In this document: piece after piece, positions 43,090-52,402 of the stretch | Layout: every line of letters starts with the position of its first letter | How positions within the stretch are numbered: the first letter of the stretch is position 1 | Origin: Candidatus Baldrarchaeota archaeon | GTDB taxonomy: Archaea; Asgardarchaeota; Baldrarchaeia; Baldrarchaeales; DXJG01 | DNA length: 56,829 nucleotides | Assembly: GCA_030587435.1 (NCBI GenBank) | Contig: JAUQZC010000071.1 | Location: 1-56,829, forward strand | Reading direction: 5' to 3' | Notes under the pieces: generated by a model | What the model was told of the DNA's origin: nothing | Seen by the model: the letters and a program-made list of their open reading frames with translations, nothing else | Databases searched by the model: none | Program-made: the position numbers and the translations under genes

Positions 43090-44784
43090 TTAAGATAGGG
43101 TTTGTTTTGTTAGTTCCTGTATGTTTATCTCAAAGGCAGCAACTGGGTTCTCTATTTTGAAGTTTTCTAGTACCTCTGGGTGTATTTCTCCTACTACTCC
43201 TAGCTCTTTGTTATCTACTAGTATCTTTGCTGTTCTCCCTTCGATAAATGAAGGATGTAATGTTGGTTCTACTTTAAATTTGATCTTTAAGTTTCTTAGT
43301 ACAGCATATAGTACTGCTTGTATGTCTTCATAGCTTATTGAATAGTCACTTATTAAGGCTGCTAAATTGGTATTGTTTCTTGTCCTTGTTTCGCTTAATT
43401 CATCAAATACTATGACATCCCCTACTTCAAATATTTTATGGGGTAATTCTACATGCGCATTTTTGCTTACAATGTTTAATAATCCTGGTATTAGTGAGCG
43501 CCGCATTACGGAGTATTCTTTTGAAACCGGGTTTGCTATTTTCACCAAGTTAATGTTTTTTAGCCTCATTTTTCTTACTTGAATATCTTCGCTCGACATT
43601 ACATAGTAGAATATTTCTTGGAATCCTAGTCCGATCATTAGATCTCTGATTTTTCTTAGTATCTTTGTTTCCGTGAGTTCTTTTCCTACCGTTATTGTTG
43701 GGGGAAGTTCTGGTTCAAGTTTGTTAAATCCGTATCCTACTGCTATGTCTTCGACTATATCAATTGGATGGAGAAAATCCACCCTATATGGTGGTATTTG
43801 AACCTTTACTTTATTGCTGTTTACTACGTGCGCATCCAATCTTACTTTTCTAAGGCATTTTATCATTTGATCTGGTGTTAGATCGATGCCTAGGATTTTG
43901 TTTGCGTAATTGATTTCTACTGTCATTTCTGTTGATTTAAAGTCTGGTGTTCTTATCTCTTTGTCTGGATATATTATTTTAACTGATTCTATACTTCCTG
44001 TTCGTTCAGCTATGTTTGAGGCTACAATGTTTAATGTTGTTGTAACTATTCTCCAATCTGTTCCTGTTACGTCGATGAAAAGATTTTTTGTTTTCTCTGT
44101 GACTCGCGTGACTATTCCATTAATTATTGGCGGGAGAGATAATACTTCATTATTTTTATCTACCAGTAGAGGATACTTATTGTATTTTTCTATTATTTTT
44201 CCATACTCTATTCCTTTCGGATGTTTTTGCAGGATTTCTCTTCCCGTCATTTCTTTCGTTTCGCCCAGTGGTATGAATTTTATTTTATCTGGGTCCTCTG
44301 CATAATATGTGAAAGGAGGTTCCACATTGTCTAGGTCATGGATTCCTATGGATCCTTTTCTTCGATTTCTGCAATGTGTTGTGTGTAGTTTTTCTTGTAG
44401 TTGCATTATTTGTCTAATTAGTGGATCTGACATTTCTATTCCTCTAATTATTGCGCAGGCAATGTAAGGTCTTACGGAAGACACTGATTTGTCCACCTTC
44501 ACGGTGATGTTTGTTTCTTTGATTGTGTAGCTTGGTGGGCCAAGTTCTATCTCGAGGAATCCTTTTAATGCTCTTGCTAATCCTTCTGTTGATAGCATGT
44601 CCGGTCGATCGCTGGTTATTTCGATGGACAGCTCATAGTCAATTATTTCACTCCCTTGCTCTATGGGTGTGACTCTTTCCACTTCGCCTTTAATTAATAG
44701 AATATATTCTTTCAAGTCTTCGAGTGGTATTTGCTTTCCAAGTAGTTGACATAAATCGTTATAGAGCACCTGTATTGTTGGCAT
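43090..44784 (-). CDS. pheT: phenylalanyl-tRNA synthetase beta subunit
   Basis: Archaeal/eukaryal-type PheRS beta chain, 564 residues. It carries the B3/B4 region with SPECIFIC segments HTTHCRNRRKGSIGIHDLD near 131 and PPFTYYAEDPDKIKFIP, and the B5 domain followed by the catalytic-like class II fold with IVEDIAVGYGFNKLEPELPP near 342 and ANPVSKEYSVMRRSLIPGLL near 412. The tRNA-binding EMAP domain of bacterial PheT is absent as expected. ATG 44784 has GGAGGTG 5 nt upstream, and its first base overlaps the pheS stop by one nucleotide (TAATG), so the subunits are translationally coupled. Confidence 0.94.
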   Translation of the reverse strand: MPTIQVLYNDLCQLLGKQIPLEDLKEYILLIKGEVERVTPIEQGSEIIDYELSIEITSDRPDMLSTEGLARALKGFLEIELGPPSYTIKETNITVKVDKSVSSVRPYIACAIIRGIEMSDPLIRQIMQLQEKLHTTHCRNRRKGSIGIHDLDNVEPPFTYYAEDPDKIKFIPLGETKEMTGREILQKHPKGIEYGKIIEKYNKYPLLVDKNNEVLSLPPIINGIVTRVTEKTKNLFIDVTGTDWRIVTTTLNIVASNIAERTGSIESVKIIYPDKEIRTPDFKSTEMTVEINYANKILGIDLTPDQMIKCLRKVRLDAHVVNSNKVKVQIPPYRVDFLHPIDIVEDIAVGYGFNKLEPELPPTITVGKELTETKILRKIRDLMIGLGFQEIFYYVMSSEDIQVRKMRLKNINLVKIANPVSKEYSVMRRSLIPGLLNIVSKNAHVELPHKIFEVGDVIVFDELSETRTRNNTNLAALISDYSISYEDIQAVLYAVLRNLKIKFKVEPTLHPSFIEGRTAKILVDNKELGVVGEIHPEVLENFKIENPVAAFEINIQELTKQTLS

Positions 44785-46346
44785 TAGAGCACCTCCTTTT
44801 CTCTTAACCATTCTAAGTCGTGTGTGCGAAGATATCTTATGTCATTTACACCTAGAGCTGTCATTGCAAGCCTTTCAACTCCTATTCCCCATGCTAACAC
44901 TTGAACTTCTGGGTGTGGAATGTCTAGAGGTATTAACACCTCTGGTCTGAAAAGTCCTGAACCTGCTACTTCTATCCACCCGAGCTCTGGATGCTTTATG
45001 AAGCATTCTACGCTTGGTTCTGTGAATGGGAAGTATCCTGGTTTGAATTTGAATTCTTTAAATCCTAGTGCTTGTAATATTTCTTTTAATGCTCCCAGTA
45101 GATGTCTTAGAGTTAAGCCTTTGTCGACTACGATGCCTTCACATTGACAGAATTCCATACTGTGTGTAGCGTCAAGCACGTCTGGTCTGAATACTCTGTC
45201 TATGCAGAACATTTTGATTGGTGGTTGTTTATGTTCAATTAGGTATCTCATGCTTACTGCTGTTGTTTGTGACCTTAAAATTAGTCGTCGTGCAAGGTCG
45301 AAGGACCACTTGTATCCCCATCCTCTTGACCCGGTTATCCAACCGTTTTCATGAGTTGCTTTAACCTTCTCCACAAGTTCTTTTGATTTTATTTCACCTT
45401 TATTGGGATACTCTAAAATGTACGAGTCATGAATTTCCCTTGCTGGGTGATCTTGCGCTTGAAATAGAAGGTCAAAATTGTAGAATTCTAATTCCACGTA
45501 TGGGCCTCTTGCCTCTTGGAATCCTAGACCTATTAGTGCTCTTCTCACTTCTTCCAAAAATTCAAGATATGGATGTTTCTTCCCGGGATATATCTTTGGA
45601 GGTTCGATTATCACATCATATTTCTTTAATTTTACTTTTTTCCATTTTCCAGTTACTATTAAGTCTCTTGTGAGTTTTTTAACCATCTCTGGTATCTTAA
45701 TTTTTCCTTCTATTACGTCTTTGCCGAGCTCCGTGATCATAACTGTCCGTTGAGTCTCGGTTTTTGTAGTTGCAAGTTTTCTCTTAATTAATTCTCCTAC
45801 AATTTTTGGTTTTCCTACTTCTTCCACGACGGCTTGCTTTTTTTCCATTACGATCTTGAGAACCTCTTGTTCGGGCAACCCTTCTTTTGCTGCGATTTCT
45901 CCCTCTTTTGTTATTACAATATAGGGTTCTTTGTCTTTAATTATCTTTGCCCATTTTTTGCTTCTGAGATGGCCTATAGCTAGGTTTATTTGGGTTTTCT
46001 CCAGTCCTTCGATTCCTTTTTCTAGGAGTTCTCTTATTGGTATTTTTGTTTTTTGTAGAAGTGCTTTTAGTAATCTGTATTCGGGCAACCCTTTTTCAGC
46101 ATATTCTAGTCCTTCCTCTGTTAATTCGACTTTTGTTATTTCTTTTTCGTGTACTCTAACTAGGTTTTTGTTCTGTAATGAGTATATTGAAGTCAGAACT
46201 TTTTTCAGTGGGATGTTTGATTCTTTTGATATTTCTTCTGGTGTCGCTTTACCTCCAAGATTATAAAGCGTACTAAGGGTTTCTCTTTCAATGGGATATA
46301 CTTCTATTTCGGTACTGGTTTCCTTAGTTATGTTTAGCACCCCCAC
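44784..46346 (-). CDS. pheS: phenylalanyl-tRNA synthetase alpha subunit
   Basis: Catalytic chain of PheRS, 520 residues. The N-terminal 200 residues contain repeated winged-helix units (GKATPEEISKESNIPLKKVL near 31) that bind tRNA. The class II core has motif 1 around HPYLEFLEEVRRALIGLGFQ near 263, QAQDHPAREIHDSY near 298 and motif 2 near FCIDRVFRPDVLDATHSMEF near 390, and motif 3 near LIPLDIPHPEVQVLAWGIGVER in the last 50 residues. The annotated GTG 46346 has no good ribosome site; GGGGGTG just after it would suit an ATA codon at 46331. Confidence 0.94.
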   Translation of the reverse strand: MGVLNITKETSTEIEVYPIERETLSTLYNLGGKATPEEISKESNIPLKKVLTSIYSLQNKNLVRVHEKEITKVELTEEGLEYAEKGLPEYRLLKALLQKTKIPIRELLEKGIEGLEKTQINLAIGHLRSKKWAKIIKDKEPYIVITKEGEIAAKEGLPEQEVLKIVMEKKQAVVEEVGKPKIVGELIKRKLATTKTETQRTVMITELGKDVIEGKIKIPEMVKKLTRDLIVTGKWKKVKLKKYDVIIEPPKIYPGKKHPYLEFLEEVRRALIGLGFQEARGPYVELEFYNFDLLFQAQDHPAREIHDSYILEYPNKGEIKSKELVEKVKATHENGWITGSRGWGYKWSFDLARRLILRSQTTAVSMRYLIEHKQPPIKMFCIDRVFRPDVLDATHSMEFCQCEGIVVDKGLTLRHLLGALKEILQALGFKEFKFKPGYFPFTEPSVECFIKHPELGWIEVAGSGLFRPEVLIPLDIPHPEVQVLAWGIGVERLAMTALGVNDIRYLRTHDLEWLREKEVL

Positions 46347-46634
46347 TGGGAATTATTGATTTATTTAGAAGTAGTGTAGGATTTTGCTCGATTTGACATT
46401 CACTATTTTTGAAAAGGAGTTTTTTCTTTTTTATTATTGAAATTGGCAGGGCATCCCAACCATGCTCCGAATTTGACTACATCAAATCTTATATCATTAC
46501 TTAAAAGTTTTTCCATATATCTCTTAGTTAGTTCAGTAGTAAAGCATAAATTCGAAAAGTTGACGAAATTTGATTACATTAAATGACTCGGTTACGATGG
46601 ATTGCACAAAATGGTATTTGTGAGGATGATCGCG

Positions 46635-47327
46635 ATGAGAAGCGGTTTTACGGAGACTAAGGCGATAATCTTTGATCTTGATGGGACTTTAATAAAATTC
46701 AAGTTAGATATTATTGGAATGAAAAGGGAAATTATTCACAGACTTCTAGAGTTAGGAGTTCCGAAGGACATGCTTAGTCTGGATACTAAGATTGCAGATA
46801 TGATCAAAAAATCCAGAGAATATTTTTTAAAAAACAATCGTAAAGACCTAGCCTTAAAAGTTGCCCCACTGGTATTTCATATAGCAGATAAATTTGAAGT
46901 TAAAGCTGCAAAGATTAGTGAATTAGTTGATAATGCAAAACTGGTTCTTAAAAGTATTAAAGATATCGGACTTAAGATAGGTCTTTTAACTAATAATGGA
47001 AAATTTGCTACGAATATTGTATTAGAAAAACACGGTATAGCCAAGTTTTTTGACGTTATTATCACGCGAGACGATTCACAAGCTCTTAAACCTGACCCTA
47101 CTGGTCTTCGATTAGTACTGTCAGCTCTTAATATCTCTCCAAAAGAAGCGGTTTTTGTGGGTGATAGTATTATTGATGCACATGCAGCTAAAGAAGTAGG
47201 GGTAACATTTTTTGGAGTTGAAACAGGTCTACATAATAAAGGTGAACTTCAGAGAGAAAATGCAGTTATGGTTTTTAGCGATCTAAAAAGTTTATTAAAA
47301 TTTATTATAAGGAAAGTAAAGAAATAA
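46635..47327 (+). CDS. HAD-superfamily phosphatase
   Basis: A 230-residue HAD hydrolase of the phosphoglycolate phosphatase-like group with a helical cap. Motif I is IIFDLDGTLI near residue 12 (nucleophile Asp), motif II IGLLTNNG near 119, motif III Lys in ALKPDPTGLRL near 155, and motif IV FVGDSIIDAHAAKEVG near 176. The substrate cannot be told. ATG 46635 is chosen over ATG 46602 because GGATGATC just upstream matches the 16S 3' end. Divergent from pheS. Confidence 0.85.
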   Translation: MRSGFTETKAIIFDLDGTLIKFKLDIIGMKREIIHRLLELGVPKDMLSLDTKIADMIKKSREYFLKNNRKDLALKVAPLVFHIADKFEVKAAKISELVDNAKLVLKSIKDIGLKIGLLTNNGKFATNIVLEKHGIAKFFDVIITRDDSQALKPDPTGLRLVLSALNISPKEAVFVGDSIIDAHAAKEVGVTFFGVETGLHNKGELQRENAVMVFSDLKSLLKFIIRKVKK

Positions 47328-47330
47328 AAT

Positions 47331-48632
47331 TTATTTTAGTTCTTCTGTTAGTAGCTTTCCTAATTTTTTTACGCCGATTTCGATTGTTCTCTCGTCTCTA
47401 TAACTGAATCCTAGACGCATGGTATTGATATTAGGCGAGCTTTTTTCTATCCTTTTTGTGTCTGGATTGTAGACGTATCCTTTTATTGGATAGAAGGAGT
47501 GTCCTGGTACGTATAGTATTTGGTTTGGGAGCGCCACCTTCTCTAGGAACTTTTTTGCGTCAAACATTTTCTTTGATTGCCACCATACAAAGAAGCCCCC
47601 TGTTGGATTAGTTCTTTCGCCTTCAGGAAATGTTTCGTCTATTGCATTGCACATTGCTTTACATCGCTTTTCGTAAATTTTTGTGATTTCTGAGAGTGTT
47701 TTTTCAAAGTAGTTGGCATAATATATGTTTAGAATTTCCTGTATCAGAGATGGTGTGCATAGATCTAGATATCCTTTGTCTTTTACCACTTGTTCTCTTA
47801 GCGCATCTGGCATAACTGAATATCCCACTCTGAACGGTGCTGCTTCTTTCGATGCGGTCCTTAAGTACGCTACTCTTTGATTTTCTTTATCAAAGCTTTT
47901 TATAGCTGGGAGTTTTTCGTTTTTAAATTGAATTTCTCTGTAAGCTGCATCTTCTACTATTAGGAGATTCCACGTTTCAGCTATGTCGAAGAGCTGTTTT
48001 CTTCTTTTTGTTGGCAGTGTGGTACCCTTCGGGTTATCTGAATCTGCTATCACATACAATATTTCTGGTGGTTTTTTTATTTCATCTGATTTTTCTGCGG
48101 CTCGTAACGCTTCTTCTACATATTCAGGTATAATTCCGTCCAGATCTGTTGGTACACATATGACTTTTGCACCTAGTTTTTCTGCTGGTGTCACAAAACC
48201 AAGGTATACGGGGGCTGGTGTAAGTATAGCATCGCCTGGATCTATTAATGTATCTAATATTGTGTATATAGCTTGTTGCGATCCTGTTGTTATAACGACC
48301 TCTTTCCATCCATCTTCTTTACTTAGTGGTATTCCATCTTTTTCGCGTAGATATTTGGCTAAAGTTTCTCTAAAGGACTGTAATCCAGCTGTTGGACCAT
48401 AATTGTACTCATCTATTACCTCCTGTTTTCCTTCTGGTCCTCTTTTTATTTTTTCTAGCTGTTCACTGCCAAGTTCAATTAATATTTTTGCGAAAACGTC
48501 TACTGGTATTGCCCCAGGTTTTCCTCCAGCAAAGTAATACGGTACATCATATCTTAGGAGCCTTCTTATTTCTGATTCTGGTATAAATTGCGTCCAAGCA
48601 GCAAAATCAAAAAACTCTAGTTTTGAATTCAT
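47331..48632 (-). CDS. class I/II PLP-dependent aminotransferase (2-aminoadipate/aromatic type)
   Basis: A fold-type I aminotransferase of 433 residues. The N-terminal YYFAGGKPGAIPVDVF and YNYGPTAGLQSFRETLAKYL near 80 are typical of the LysN/AroAT-like subgroup. TTGSQQAIYTILDTLIDPGD near 115 holds the PLP phosphate region, VIADSDNPKGTTL near 194 the Asn and Asp contacts, IVEDAAYREI near 226 the ring Asp-Tyr, and RTASKEAAPFRVGY near 261 the Schiff-base Lys. The Arg for the substrate carboxylate is in NTMRLGFSY near 410. Substrate class (2-oxoadipate, aromatic or branched) is unresolved. GAGGATGA precedes the ATG. Confidence 0.88.
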   Translation of the reverse strand: MNSKLEFFDFAAWTQFIPESEIRRLLRYDVPYYFAGGKPGAIPVDVFAKILIELGSEQLEKIKRGPEGKQEVIDEYNYGPTAGLQSFRETLAKYLREKDGIPLSKEDGWKEVVITTGSQQAIYTILDTLIDPGDAILTPAPVYLGFVTPAEKLGAKVICVPTDLDGIIPEYVEEALRAAEKSDEIKKPPEILYVIADSDNPKGTTLPTKRRKQLFDIAETWNLLIVEDAAYREIQFKNEKLPAIKSFDKENQRVAYLRTASKEAAPFRVGYSVMPDALREQVVKDKGYLDLCTPSLIQEILNIYYANYFEKTLSEITKIYEKRCKAMCNAIDETFPEGERTNPTGGFFVWWQSKKMFDAKKFLEKVALPNQILYVPGHSFYPIKGYVYNPDTKRIEKSSPNINTMRLGFSYRDERTIEIGVKKLGKLLTEELK

Positions 48633-48856
48633 GTCATCCTCAACTCTTTTATTTCACTTATATCTGCATGTTAAACTAAAGTATCAACCATTATAATAAT
48701 TTTTCTTACAGGAAGTGAAAAACAAACTTCGTATTTTTGCAGGGATACTGTTTTTAATGCAAACCGTCTGAGTAAATTAAGGCTGTTAAGGTATTCACTC
48801 TGGTTAAAAATTTTTAACCATCGCGATTGCATTTATTTCTTATTGAATAAGTTAAG

Positions 48857-50107
48857 TTATTTGATTTTTAGCATAATAGACTTAACAGTGTACCTTGATG
48901 TTGAAATTAATGCGACTACAACAAGTAGAGCTGCAAAATATATTAATCCTATCCAACCAAAAGCCTTTACGAAAAGCCCTCCTACAAGGCCTCCCAAAGT
49001 GTCACCAAGTCCTAGCATCATACTGTACACTCCCATTACTGGTCCCCGCTTGTCTTCTGGAGTTTCATCTACCACTGATGCAAGAGCTGCGGGCGGTAAA
49101 GCGCCAATGCCTATTACCAGCATTCCTATTAGGGCAAGTAGTGGTATTGGAATATCTGTTAGACTTTTTATGTTTGGAAACGCAATAAAAATTATTGGTA
49201 TCAGTGTTATTAACCCTGCTAGACTTAGCACACCTACAATTAAAACCTTTGTTCTTCCAATTTTGTCTGAGACATGTCCCCATATTGGTTGTAAGAGGCC
49301 GAATGCTGTACCTGCTGCTGCAAATAAAAGGCCTGTTTGTAATCCGCTTACGCCAGCTTCCTCAGAGATTACAGGACCAAAGGTTGATGCCATGCCAAAT
49401 AGTGTTGTAATACAAAGCCACAGAGGGAGAAGGTTTCTCAATTTTTCGTTCTGTAAAACTATTTTTAGGTCCTTAATCGACGATATCGATTCGATCTCCA
49501 TTTCCCTTCTTTCCCTTCTGGCTTCATATTCCATTACACAAACTAGGATCATTACTGCTGCTACGAAAAGGGGTGCTGATATTGAAAGGAAACATTTGAA
49601 TATATTTGATAAATTATTGCTTACATCAAAATAGTCATAGAAGAAGCCTCCATAAAGGAACCCCGCTATGTACCCCGATATAGTCGAATAATCGTAGAAG
49701 CCCATTAGTTTTCCTCGTTGTTCTGGTGAAGCATAGTCAGATATTAGTGCAAGAGTTGAACTAACTTTTGCCGCGGCGCCCAGCCCTACTATCGCGTGAA
49801 TTGTAAGTAGCCAAATTGTTGAGTTTGAAATGGGTATTACTGCAACGGTTATGCCTGCAAGTAATGTACCATAAAGCATAACTGGCTTGCGACCTATCCT
49901 GTCCGCTAGAACTCCGAAATATGCAGCTGTAACCATTTCACTGATTGAATATGAAATGTCTATAAATGCTATTTCTAGGGGGTCTTTCCCGATAACGTTC
50001 AAGTATCGTCCAAACACCAAAAGGGTTGCCGAAAAGGATGATCTTAATAGAAACGTAGCTATATATAATGCAACTAGTGAAACTGTGTAAGATCGAATCT
50101 TTTTCAT
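48857..50107 (-). CDS. major facilitator superfamily transporter
   Basis: A 416-residue membrane transporter with about 12 hydrophobic helices. The MFS motif A appears twice, GVLADRIGRKPVMLYG in the loop after helix 2 and GHVSDKIGRTKVLIVG in the matching loop of the second half. SSTLALISDYASPEQRGKLMGFYD near 120 and PEDKRGPVMGVYSMMLGLGD near 353 resemble drug/metabolite exporters. No specific cargo is implied. ATG 50107 has GGGGAT upstream; the frame continues to 50131. The spacer beyond it holds two tiny genes. Confidence 0.85.
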   Translation of the reverse strand: MKKIRSYTVSLVALYIATFLLRSSFSATLLVFGRYLNVIGKDPLEIAFIDISYSISEMVTAAYFGVLADRIGRKPVMLYGTLLAGITVAVIPISNSTIWLLTIHAIVGLGAAAKVSSTLALISDYASPEQRGKLMGFYDYSTISGYIAGFLYGGFFYDYFDVSNNLSNIFKCFLSISAPLFVAAVMILVCVMEYEARRERREMEIESISSIKDLKIVLQNEKLRNLLPLWLCITTLFGMASTFGPVISEEAGVSGLQTGLLFAAAGTAFGLLQPIWGHVSDKIGRTKVLIVGVLSLAGLITLIPIIFIAFPNIKSLTDIPIPLLALIGMLVIGIGALPPAALASVVDETPEDKRGPVMGVYSMMLGLGDTLGGLVGGLFVKAFGWIGLIYFAALLVVVALISTSRYTVKSIMLKIK

Positions 50108-50241
50108 GCATATCCCCGTGTTGGTCTTCAACTAGCAAATGTTAATAGTTGAGTCTGTAAATTGTCACTCCACAATAATTAATGTTACTGTTACCTTATC
50201 TTTTTGAAAAGCCGTTGAGACATTAATACGAATAAAAATAG

Positions 50242-50349
50242 CTACTTAGATTTTTTGCATTGTTCAACATGTTTTTTTCTAAACTCTACCCAAAAATTTT
50301 CAAGATTTTTACCGCAATATGGGCATCGTCTAAGTCTTGGTATGGACAC
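50242..50349 (-). CDS. small zinc-finger protein, 35 residues
   Basis: Reads VSIPRLRRCPYCGKNLENFW then VEFRKKHVEQCKKSK. Cys-x2-Cys and His-x3-Cys, 16 residues apart, would form one CCHC zinc site, and the arms are strongly basic, so nucleic-acid or protein binding is likely. GAGGTG lies directly before the GTG start; an ATA start at 50343 would give better spacing. It is too short for common gene callers. Confidence 0.55.
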   Translation of the reverse strand: MSIPRLRRCPYCGKNLENFWVEFRKKHVEQCKKSK

Positions 50350-50501
50350 CACCTCGCTAGCAGTTGTTATTTCAATTCAATTGAAGCAAGATGTTAAAGT
50401 ACCACCGCTTTTATAAATTTGCTCATATGTCTTTAAAGGTTCGTCTTAAAGTTAGAATGCGATGTGAAGATTTTACCGATAGCTAAGTGAAATTATTGGA
50501 A

Positions 50502-50509
50502 TTTATATA
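50502..50509 (+). promoter_or_regulatory. TATA box before a 16-residue frame
   Basis: TTTATATA lies 32 nt upstream of ATG 50541. The expected start near 50530 gives a very short leader that just includes the GGTGA ribosome site. Confidence 0.45.
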
Positions 50510-50540
50510 CCTCCCTTTAGACTTTTTAATGGTGAATAAA

Positions 50541-50591
50541 ATGCCTCCATCAGGACCTGCTGGCCCAGGAGATGCACCCTTCCCATTATAA
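50541..50591 (+). CDS. candidate microprotein, 16 residues, Pro/Gly-rich
   Basis: Encodes MPPSGPAGPGDAPFPL and stops. It has a TATA box, GGTGA at 50531-50535 with 5-nt spacing, and T-rich sequence (TATTTTTTATGTTTTTC) within 40 nt of the stop, which together look like a complete tiny transcription unit. The composition (5 Pro, 3 Gly, no positive charge) is unlike neighbouring random frames. No family is known to me. Confidence 0.45.
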   Translation: MPPSGPAGPGDAPFPL

Positions 50592-50647
50592 CTCAAAATA
50601 CCTATATTTTTTATGTTTTTCATTTAAGATTTCAGATTAACGTGATT

Positions 50648-52402
50648 TTATGCTATCGTCTTAAGCTGCGCCCTATACATATCTATGATCTCCTGCGTTG
50701 AAGTGGCGTCTTCTGGGGCTTTGTCGTCCCTCCATCTGCCAGTAAATCTTGGAAATCGCACCGCTATTCCAGCCTCTTCTTTAACTACACCCCATGCACA
50801 AGTATGTACAGGTGAAAGAGTTAGTTCGTCGCCAATAATTTCGATGACTTTAGCTGGTACAAACCAGAAATCTGGTTCTAACTTTGATATGACTCTGGGA
50901 TGACAATGATCTATCTTATATTCTTCTAGTATTTTGGGTAGGTTTTCTAAATCCTCGTCAGTAAAACCACTTCCAACCTTGCATATGGTCTCAAATACAT
51001 CTTTCTCTTTGTTATACACAGCCGCTAGTAGAGCTCCATATGTCCCCGCTCGTTTTCCCTTTCCAGCAAAAGCACCAACTATTACAACATCTATTGGTTC
51101 AACCATTTTCGACTGATAACTGCGCTTTAACTTTATCCAAAGCCATCCCCTTGCCCCTGCTTGGTATATGCTATCCGGTTTCACTGATTTAAGCATTAAA
51201 CCTTCGCAACCATTTTCAATAGCTTCTTCAAAAAATTTTTCAATCTCTTTCACATCGGTGGTGACAATTGCCGGAGCTATCTTTATGTGATTTTCCTCTA
51301 CAATTTCTTTAAGTCGTTTCCGCCGCTCTGTGTATGGTTTTGTTGTATAATCTTCTCCATCTACATATAATAGATCGAAGAGATACACGTTGACTGGATA
51401 CATTTCTATTGCTTTTTCTATTTCATATTTTCTTCTTCTATGCATTAATTCTTGGAATGGACGTAGTTCTTCTGTCTCTGGGTCTATTGCAACTATTTCT
51501 CCTTCAATGATTACTTCATTTGCTTTAATATGCTCTCTTACATATTCTTGAACATCCGGATACTGTTCTGTGATGTTTTCAAGTCTTCTAGAAAATAATT
51601 GTACCTGACTTCCATCCTTGTGTATTTGTACTCTTTCCCCATCAAACTTCCATTCACATGCAGCCTTTCCACCGAGCTTCTCGAGAATTTCCTCCGGAGT
51701 TGCCAACCTTTGAGCTAGCATTGGTCTTATAGGCCGTCCAACCCTAATCTTAAATTGTTTTATCCCCTCGAGCCCTCCTTCAGCTATGGCTTTCGCAACT
51801 TCACCTAAGTCGCTACAAAGATTATATGCTCTTTCCAGTAGGGGTCTATTTTCTTTACTGCCAGTGAAGGCTATTGCCAAGGCATCTAGTATAGTCATGT
51901 CAGCTATGCCAAGTCTAAGTCTACCGGTAACTGTTCTAACAATATATTTGCCTTCCTTTGGTTGTGCATTGGTAAGTAAACCAGAGAGAAGCCTAATTTT
52001 TAGGTCTTGTGATCCTTCACCTGTGGCTTTAGCTATTTTGTCAAAAACGCTATAAACGTGATCAACAGTTAGAGGTTTTGTAAAAAGGGTTAACTGCCTT
52101 TTTCTCTTAATGAAGTTTTCAGCAGTTAAACCTAGGTCGCCAGTTTTTTTGAAATCTTCCTCCACGTCTCTTGTTGTTGCACCTGTAGCATTTGCTATTG
52201 CTCTTATAGCCATTTTTTCGGCTATTCCAAGTTCAAGTTCTATAAAGTCTGGATATATTTTGCCTTGTGTTAGGTAAACCACCTTATCGATTATTTCTTT
52301 GGGCGTTTCTTTGAAGAGTCTTACAAGGTAATCGGTCATTGCAAGTCTTTTAGTTGTTTGTTCAATTTTCTCATAAAATTCTACAAGTCTAATATATTTC
52401 AA
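50648..52402 (-). CDS. lig: ATP-dependent DNA ligase
   Basis: Archaeal type LIG1-like ligase, 584 residues. The N-terminal helical DNA-binding domain contains LLSGLLTNAQPKEGKYIVRT and GRLRLGIADMTILDALA near 145-175. Motif I with the nucleotidyl Lys is CEWKFDGERVQIH near 251, motif III VYLFDLLYVDG near 335, motif IV EGLMLKS near 405 and motif V WIKLKRSY near 424. The OB domain ends with GIAVRFPRFTGRWRDDKAPE. TTG 52402, with GGAGG 7 nt upstream, is preferred over the longer frame to 52441. It joins Okazaki fragments and repair nicks. Confidence 0.95.
   Translation of the reverse strand: MKYIRLVEFYEKIEQTTKRLAMTDYLVRLFKETPKEIIDKVVYLTQGKIYPDFIELELGIAEKMAIRAIANATGATTRDVEEDFKKTGDLGLTAENFIKRKRQLTLFTKPLTVDHVYSVFDKIAKATGEGSQDLKIRLLSGLLTNAQPKEGKYIVRTVTGRLRLGIADMTILDALAIAFTGSKENRPLLERAYNLCSDLGEVAKAIAEGGLEGIKQFKIRVGRPIRPMLAQRLATPEEILEKLGGKAACEWKFDGERVQIHKDGSQVQLFSRRLENITEQYPDVQEYVREHIKANEVIIEGEIVAIDPETEELRPFQELMHRRRKYEIEKAIEMYPVNVYLFDLLYVDGEDYTTKPYTERRKRLKEIVEENHIKIAPAIVTTDVKEIEKFFEEAIENGCEGLMLKSVKPDSIYQAGARGWLWIKLKRSYQSKMVEPIDVVIVGAFAGKGKRAGTYGALLAAVYNKEKDVFETICKVGSGFTDEDLENLPKILEEYKIDHCHPRVISKLEPDFWFVPAKVIEIIGDELTLSPVHTCAWGVVKEEAGIAVRFPRFTGRWRDDKAPEDATSTQEIIDMYRAQLKTIA

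Noticed and set aside
46403..46516. Minus-strand 37-residue frame MEKLLSNDIRFDVVKFGAWL ... upstream of pheS
   Set aside because: The composition looks protein-like, but there is no ribosome site or promoter and the frame is closed by a stop upstream. Left unannotated.
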